From assembly GCA_041596515.1 (NCBI GenBank), contig JBFHIJ010000060.1:1-17051 (forward strand): a stretch of DNA of 17,051 nucleotides, written 5' to 3'. Shown here one piece after another: positions 15,253 to 17,051 of this stretch (positions are counted from its first letter, which is position 1; each line of letters starts with the position of its first letter). The position numbers and the translations under genes are program-made. The notes under the pieces are model-generated. The model was not told where the DNA came from. It was given only the letters and a program-made list of their open reading frames with translations, and searched no databases. This DNA is from JBFHIJ01 sp041596515. GTDB lineage: Bacteria > Bacteroidota > Ignavibacteria > Kapaibacteriales > UBA2268.

Positions 15253-16506
15253 ATGACTACTCTAATCAAAAATATCAGTTCCTTAGTAACTATGGATGCC
15301 CAAGGGAAATTAGCAAAAGTGGCAGACGACATGCAAAACATAGGTGAAATTAAAAACGGCGCGATACTCTTTGGGGATAATATTCTATGGACAGGCTCAA
15401 CTGAAGAAGCCAACAGAAAGCTTGAAGATAAGTCTATCAAGCCCGATACTATCATAGATGCTCATGGCAAAACTATTCTTCCGGGATTTGCAGATTCGCA
15501 TACACACATAGTATTTGGTGGCAATCGTTCCGGTGAATTTGCACGCAGACTTCGTGGCGTCAGCTATGTGCAAATCGCCGAAGAAGGCGGTGGAATCTTA
15601 ACTACTGTCAAAGGTACTAGGGAGTCTTCGATCGACGAATTAGCTGACAAAGGCAGGAATTTAGCGCTATCTATGATGAAACATGGGACTACTTCTGCAG
15701 AAATCAAAAGCGGATATGGATTAACATTCGAAGCCGAAATGAATCAACTAAAAGCAATACAAAAGTTGAAATCAGAATTACCAATGAATATCAAAACCAC
15801 TTTCTTAGGTGCTCATGACTTCCCACCGGAATTTAGAGATAATAAAGACAAATATATTGATTTGATTGTCAATGAAATGATCCCTTATGTGGCTGAACAT
15901 AATTTGGCTGACTACTGTGACGCTTTTGTAGATAAAGGTTATTATACCATTACGCAAGGAGAAAGAGTTCTCCAAGCAGCTCTTGACAATGGACTCAAGC
16001 TAAAATTACATGCTGACGAACTTGCAGATGTTTCCGCCGCTCAATTAGCCGCTAAAATGGGTGCAGTTTCTGCAGATCACTTACTTTTTGTATCTGATGA
16101 AAGTATAAAAGCTCTAAAAAAAGCAGGGACTGTAGCTACTTTGCTCCCCGGCACTGCTTACTTCATCCGTATGCCTTATGCACCTGCAAGGAAACTTATA
16201 GAGGCAGGTGCGACTGTTGCTCTATCTACTGATTGCAACCCCGGCTCATGTTTCACAGAAAATATGCAGATGATTTTGTCACTTTCTGTTATAAATATGG
16301 CTATGACTGCAGAAGAAGCGCTTGCAGGAGCGACAATCAACGGAGCTAAAGCAATGGAAATATCAGATAAAACAGGCTCTTTGGAAGTTGGAAAGCAAGC
16401 TGATTTTATAGTTGCAGACATCGACTCATACACTGATTTATTTTACCACTTTGGTATAAATCATGTATCCGAAACGTGGATTAAAGGCAAAAAAATAGCC
16501 TTGTAA
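15253..16506 (+). CDS. hutI: Imidazolonepropionase (histidine degradation)
   Basis: A 417-residue cytoplasmic metalloenzyme of the amidohydrolase superfamily. It hydrolyses 4-imidazolone-5-propionate to N-formimino-L-glutamate, the third step of histidine breakdown (EC 3.5.2.7). Length and motifs fit the family throughout: DSHTHIVFGGNRSGEFARR with metal ligands His83 and His85, then EEGGGILTTVKGTR, AEIKSGYGL, FLGAHDFPPEF, KLHADEL with metal ligand His253, SADHL, LLPGTAYF, and STDCNPGS with Asp327. It ends with the usual GSLEVGKQADFIVAD beta-strand region. I chose ATG 15253 (MTTLIKNISS) because the family begins there; the frame continues up to a TTG at 15223, too close to the promoter. No hutH, hutU or hutG gene is in the window, so the rest of the pathway must be elsewhere. 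Confidence 0.97.
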   Translation: MTTLIKNISSLVTMDAQGKLAKVADDMQNIGEIKNGAILFGDNILWTGSTEEANRKLEDKSIKPDTIIDAHGKTILPGFADSHTHIVFGGNRSGEFARRLRGVSYVQIAEEGGGILTTVKGTRESSIDELADKGRNLALSMMKHGTTSAEIKSGYGLTFEAEMNQLKAIQKLKSELPMNIKTTFLGAHDFPPEFRDNKDKYIDLIVNEMIPYVAEHNLADYCDAFVDKGYYTITQGERVLQAALDNGLKLKLHADELADVSAAQLAAKMGAVSADHLLFVSDESIKALKKAGTVATLLPGTAYFIRMPYAPARKLIEAGATVALSTDCNPGSCFTENMQMILSLSVINMAMTAEEALAGATINGAKAMEISDKTGSLEVGKQADFIVADIDSYTDLFYHFGINHVSETWIKGKKIAL

Positions 16507-16526
16507 TAGCTACAAAATTGAATATT

Positions 16527-16556
16527 GAAGGGAGTTTTTTTGACTCCCTTTTTTTA
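16527..16556 (+). terminator. Rho-independent terminator of hutI
   Basis: AAGGGAGT (16528-16535) pairs perfectly with ACTCCCTT (16543-16550) around a seven-base T-rich loop, followed by an uninterrupted T-run to 16555. It begins 21 bases after the hutI stop. It also sits just past the stop of the convergent lipoprotein gene and may weakly stop that transcript, although no good T-run follows on the reverse strand. Confidence 0.9.
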
Positions 16557-16558
16557 AT

Positions 16559-16846
16559 CTAATACTTTTCCCTAAACTCTTTTCGCAAAGAATCTATTAT
16601 ATTAAATAAATCTTTGTCCTGAGACATTAGCTTCATGGTCTCATCCGCAAATGATTTAGTCGTATATTTATATTTGTCTAAAATCAATTGCACTTCTTTA
16701 TTTGCCGCTATCGAATCTGAGATGGATTCTCTGACTACAAGTATCTCTTTATACACTTTTAAATATTTATCTTTATCTACATTCCCCTCGCTATCACACG
16801 CAAAAAGCATAAAGCAAAGAGAGAACGCTATTATAATTTTTTTCAT
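16559..16846 (-). CDS. Small lipoprotein, possibly DUF4296-like
   Basis: A 95-residue protein starting MKKIIIAFSLCFMLFAC. Residues 1-16 are a lipoprotein signal peptide with lipobox LFAC, so Cys17 should be acylated and the protein held on a membrane on the periplasmic side. The rest is polar and helical, with a segment (KYKYTTKSFADETMKLMSQD, followed by LFNIIDSLRKEF) resembling the short Bacteroidota lipoprotein family DUF4296. That match is from memory of the pattern and not certain. The start at 16846 is preferred over the TTG at 16861 because it begins a normal lipoprotein signal and GGAG lies seven bases upstream. The gene converges on hutI and follows, on the same strand, the terminator of the T9SS gene at the right edge. 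Confidence 0.75.
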   Translation of the reverse strand: MKKIIIAFSLCFMLFACDSEGNVDKDKYLKVYKEILVVRESISDSIAANKEVQLILDKYKYTTKSFADETMKLMSQDKDLFNIIDSLRKEFREKY

Positions 16847-16883
16847 TTCACTTCTCCACAAATTTATTTATACGCAATATAAT

Positions 16884-16912
16884 AAAAAAGCCCCCCAAAA
16901 TGGGAGGCTTTT
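16884..16912 (-). terminator. Rho-independent terminator of the right-edge T9SS gene
   Basis: On the reverse strand GCCTCCC (16908-16902) pairs with GGGGGGC (16896-16890), with one U-G wobble and a five-base loop, followed by six T residues (16889-16884). It lies about 36 bases after the stop at 16944. AAAA before the stem pairs with the T-run, and TTTT on the other side means partial forward-strand activity is possible. Confidence 0.85.
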
Positions 16913-16943
16913 CTAACTGTACTGTTATATTTTTCGAGAGTGT

Positions 16944-17051
16944 TTATTTCACGAAAATCATTGCTTTAGCAGCTGCTGCTCCTTCTGCTTCTACTGTGTA
17001 AAAGTATGTGCCACTGCTTAAGTTGTATGATGTTGCATCTAAGTCGATATT
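16944..17051 (-). CDS. 3' end of a second T9SS cargo protein (partial)
   Basis: Reading in from the right edge on the reverse strand gives 35 codons ending at TAA (16946-16944). The visible residues, beginning NIDLDATSYNLSSGTYFYTV and ending AKAMIFVK, are the last part of a type A T9SS sorting domain. The pattern L(S/T)SGxYxxxxEA...K(F/M)xxxK is the same as in the tail of the large protein at 9536-14416 (LTSGVYMITMEANG, ending KSFVIAK). This implies an exported substrate of the type IX secretion system. The rest of the protein lies outside the window, so nothing more can be said of its function. It is followed by its own strong terminator. Confidence 0.88.
   Translation of the reverse strand, partial: NIDLDATSYNLSSGTYFYTVEAEGAAAAKAMIFVK

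Noticed and set aside
14442..16928. 14-base match AACAGTACAGTTAG near the T9SS gene start and, inverted, after the right-edge T9SS gene
   Set aside because: About one match of this length is expected by chance in a window of this size, and no similarity extends beyond it.

Overview
The window is an AT-rich stretch from a Gram-negative bacterium, most likely of the Bacteroidota/Chlorobi (FCB) side. The main evidence is two proteins ending in a type IX secretion (T9SS) C-terminal sorting domain, an OmpA-like outer-membrane protein with TSP3 calcium-binding repeats, and promoter-like boxes of the Bacteroidota TAnnTTTG type. Genus cannot be assigned from the sequence. I found no rRNA, tRNA, CRISPR array, transposase, integrase or phage genes.

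Layout, left to right. (1) 1-732: the 3' end of one membrane-associated gene, overlapping by one base a second, unrecognised multi-pass membrane protein. (2) 733-1214: non-coding, with copy 1 of a short structured repeat (R2). (3) 1215-3326: outer-membrane beta-barrel/TSP3 repeat/OmpA fusion. (4) 3370-4431, reverse strand: a Fic-fold protein whose catalytic motif is degenerate. (5) 4666-5388: a periplasmic stalk-domain (copper amine oxidase N-terminal-like) protein, divergent from the Fic gene. (6) 5389-5809: non-coding, with copy A of a roughly 175-bp repeat (R1). (7) 5810-7773: a GT4 glycosyltransferase coupled by a TAATG overlap to an EamA/DMT permease. (8) 7774-8291: non-coding, with R2 copy 2. 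(9) 8292-8909: unrecognised membrane protein. (10) 8910-9535: R1 copies B and C in tandem, then a strand-specific terminator. (11) 9536-14416, reverse strand: a 1626-residue T9SS cargo protein (beta-sandwich, right-handed beta-helix, seven Ig-like domains, sorting domain). (12) 14417-15252: an 836-bp very AT-rich divergent intergenic region. (13) 15253-16506: hutI, imidazolonepropionase of histidine degradation, with a clear terminator. (14) 16559-16846, reverse strand: a small lipoprotein. (15) 16944-17051, reverse strand: the last 35 codons of another T9SS cargo protein.

The genes do not form one obvious pathway. The shared theme is the cell envelope: outer-membrane/peptidoglycan anchoring, a periplasmic stalk-domain protein, a glycosyltransferase with a transporter, and secreted surface proteins. 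hutI is a metabolic gene standing alone. No convincing new multi-gene system is visible. The items most worth following are the two dispersed intergenic repeat families (R1, three copies with inverted termini and conserved hairpins; R2, two copies with a compensatory base-pair change) and the degenerate Fic protein.
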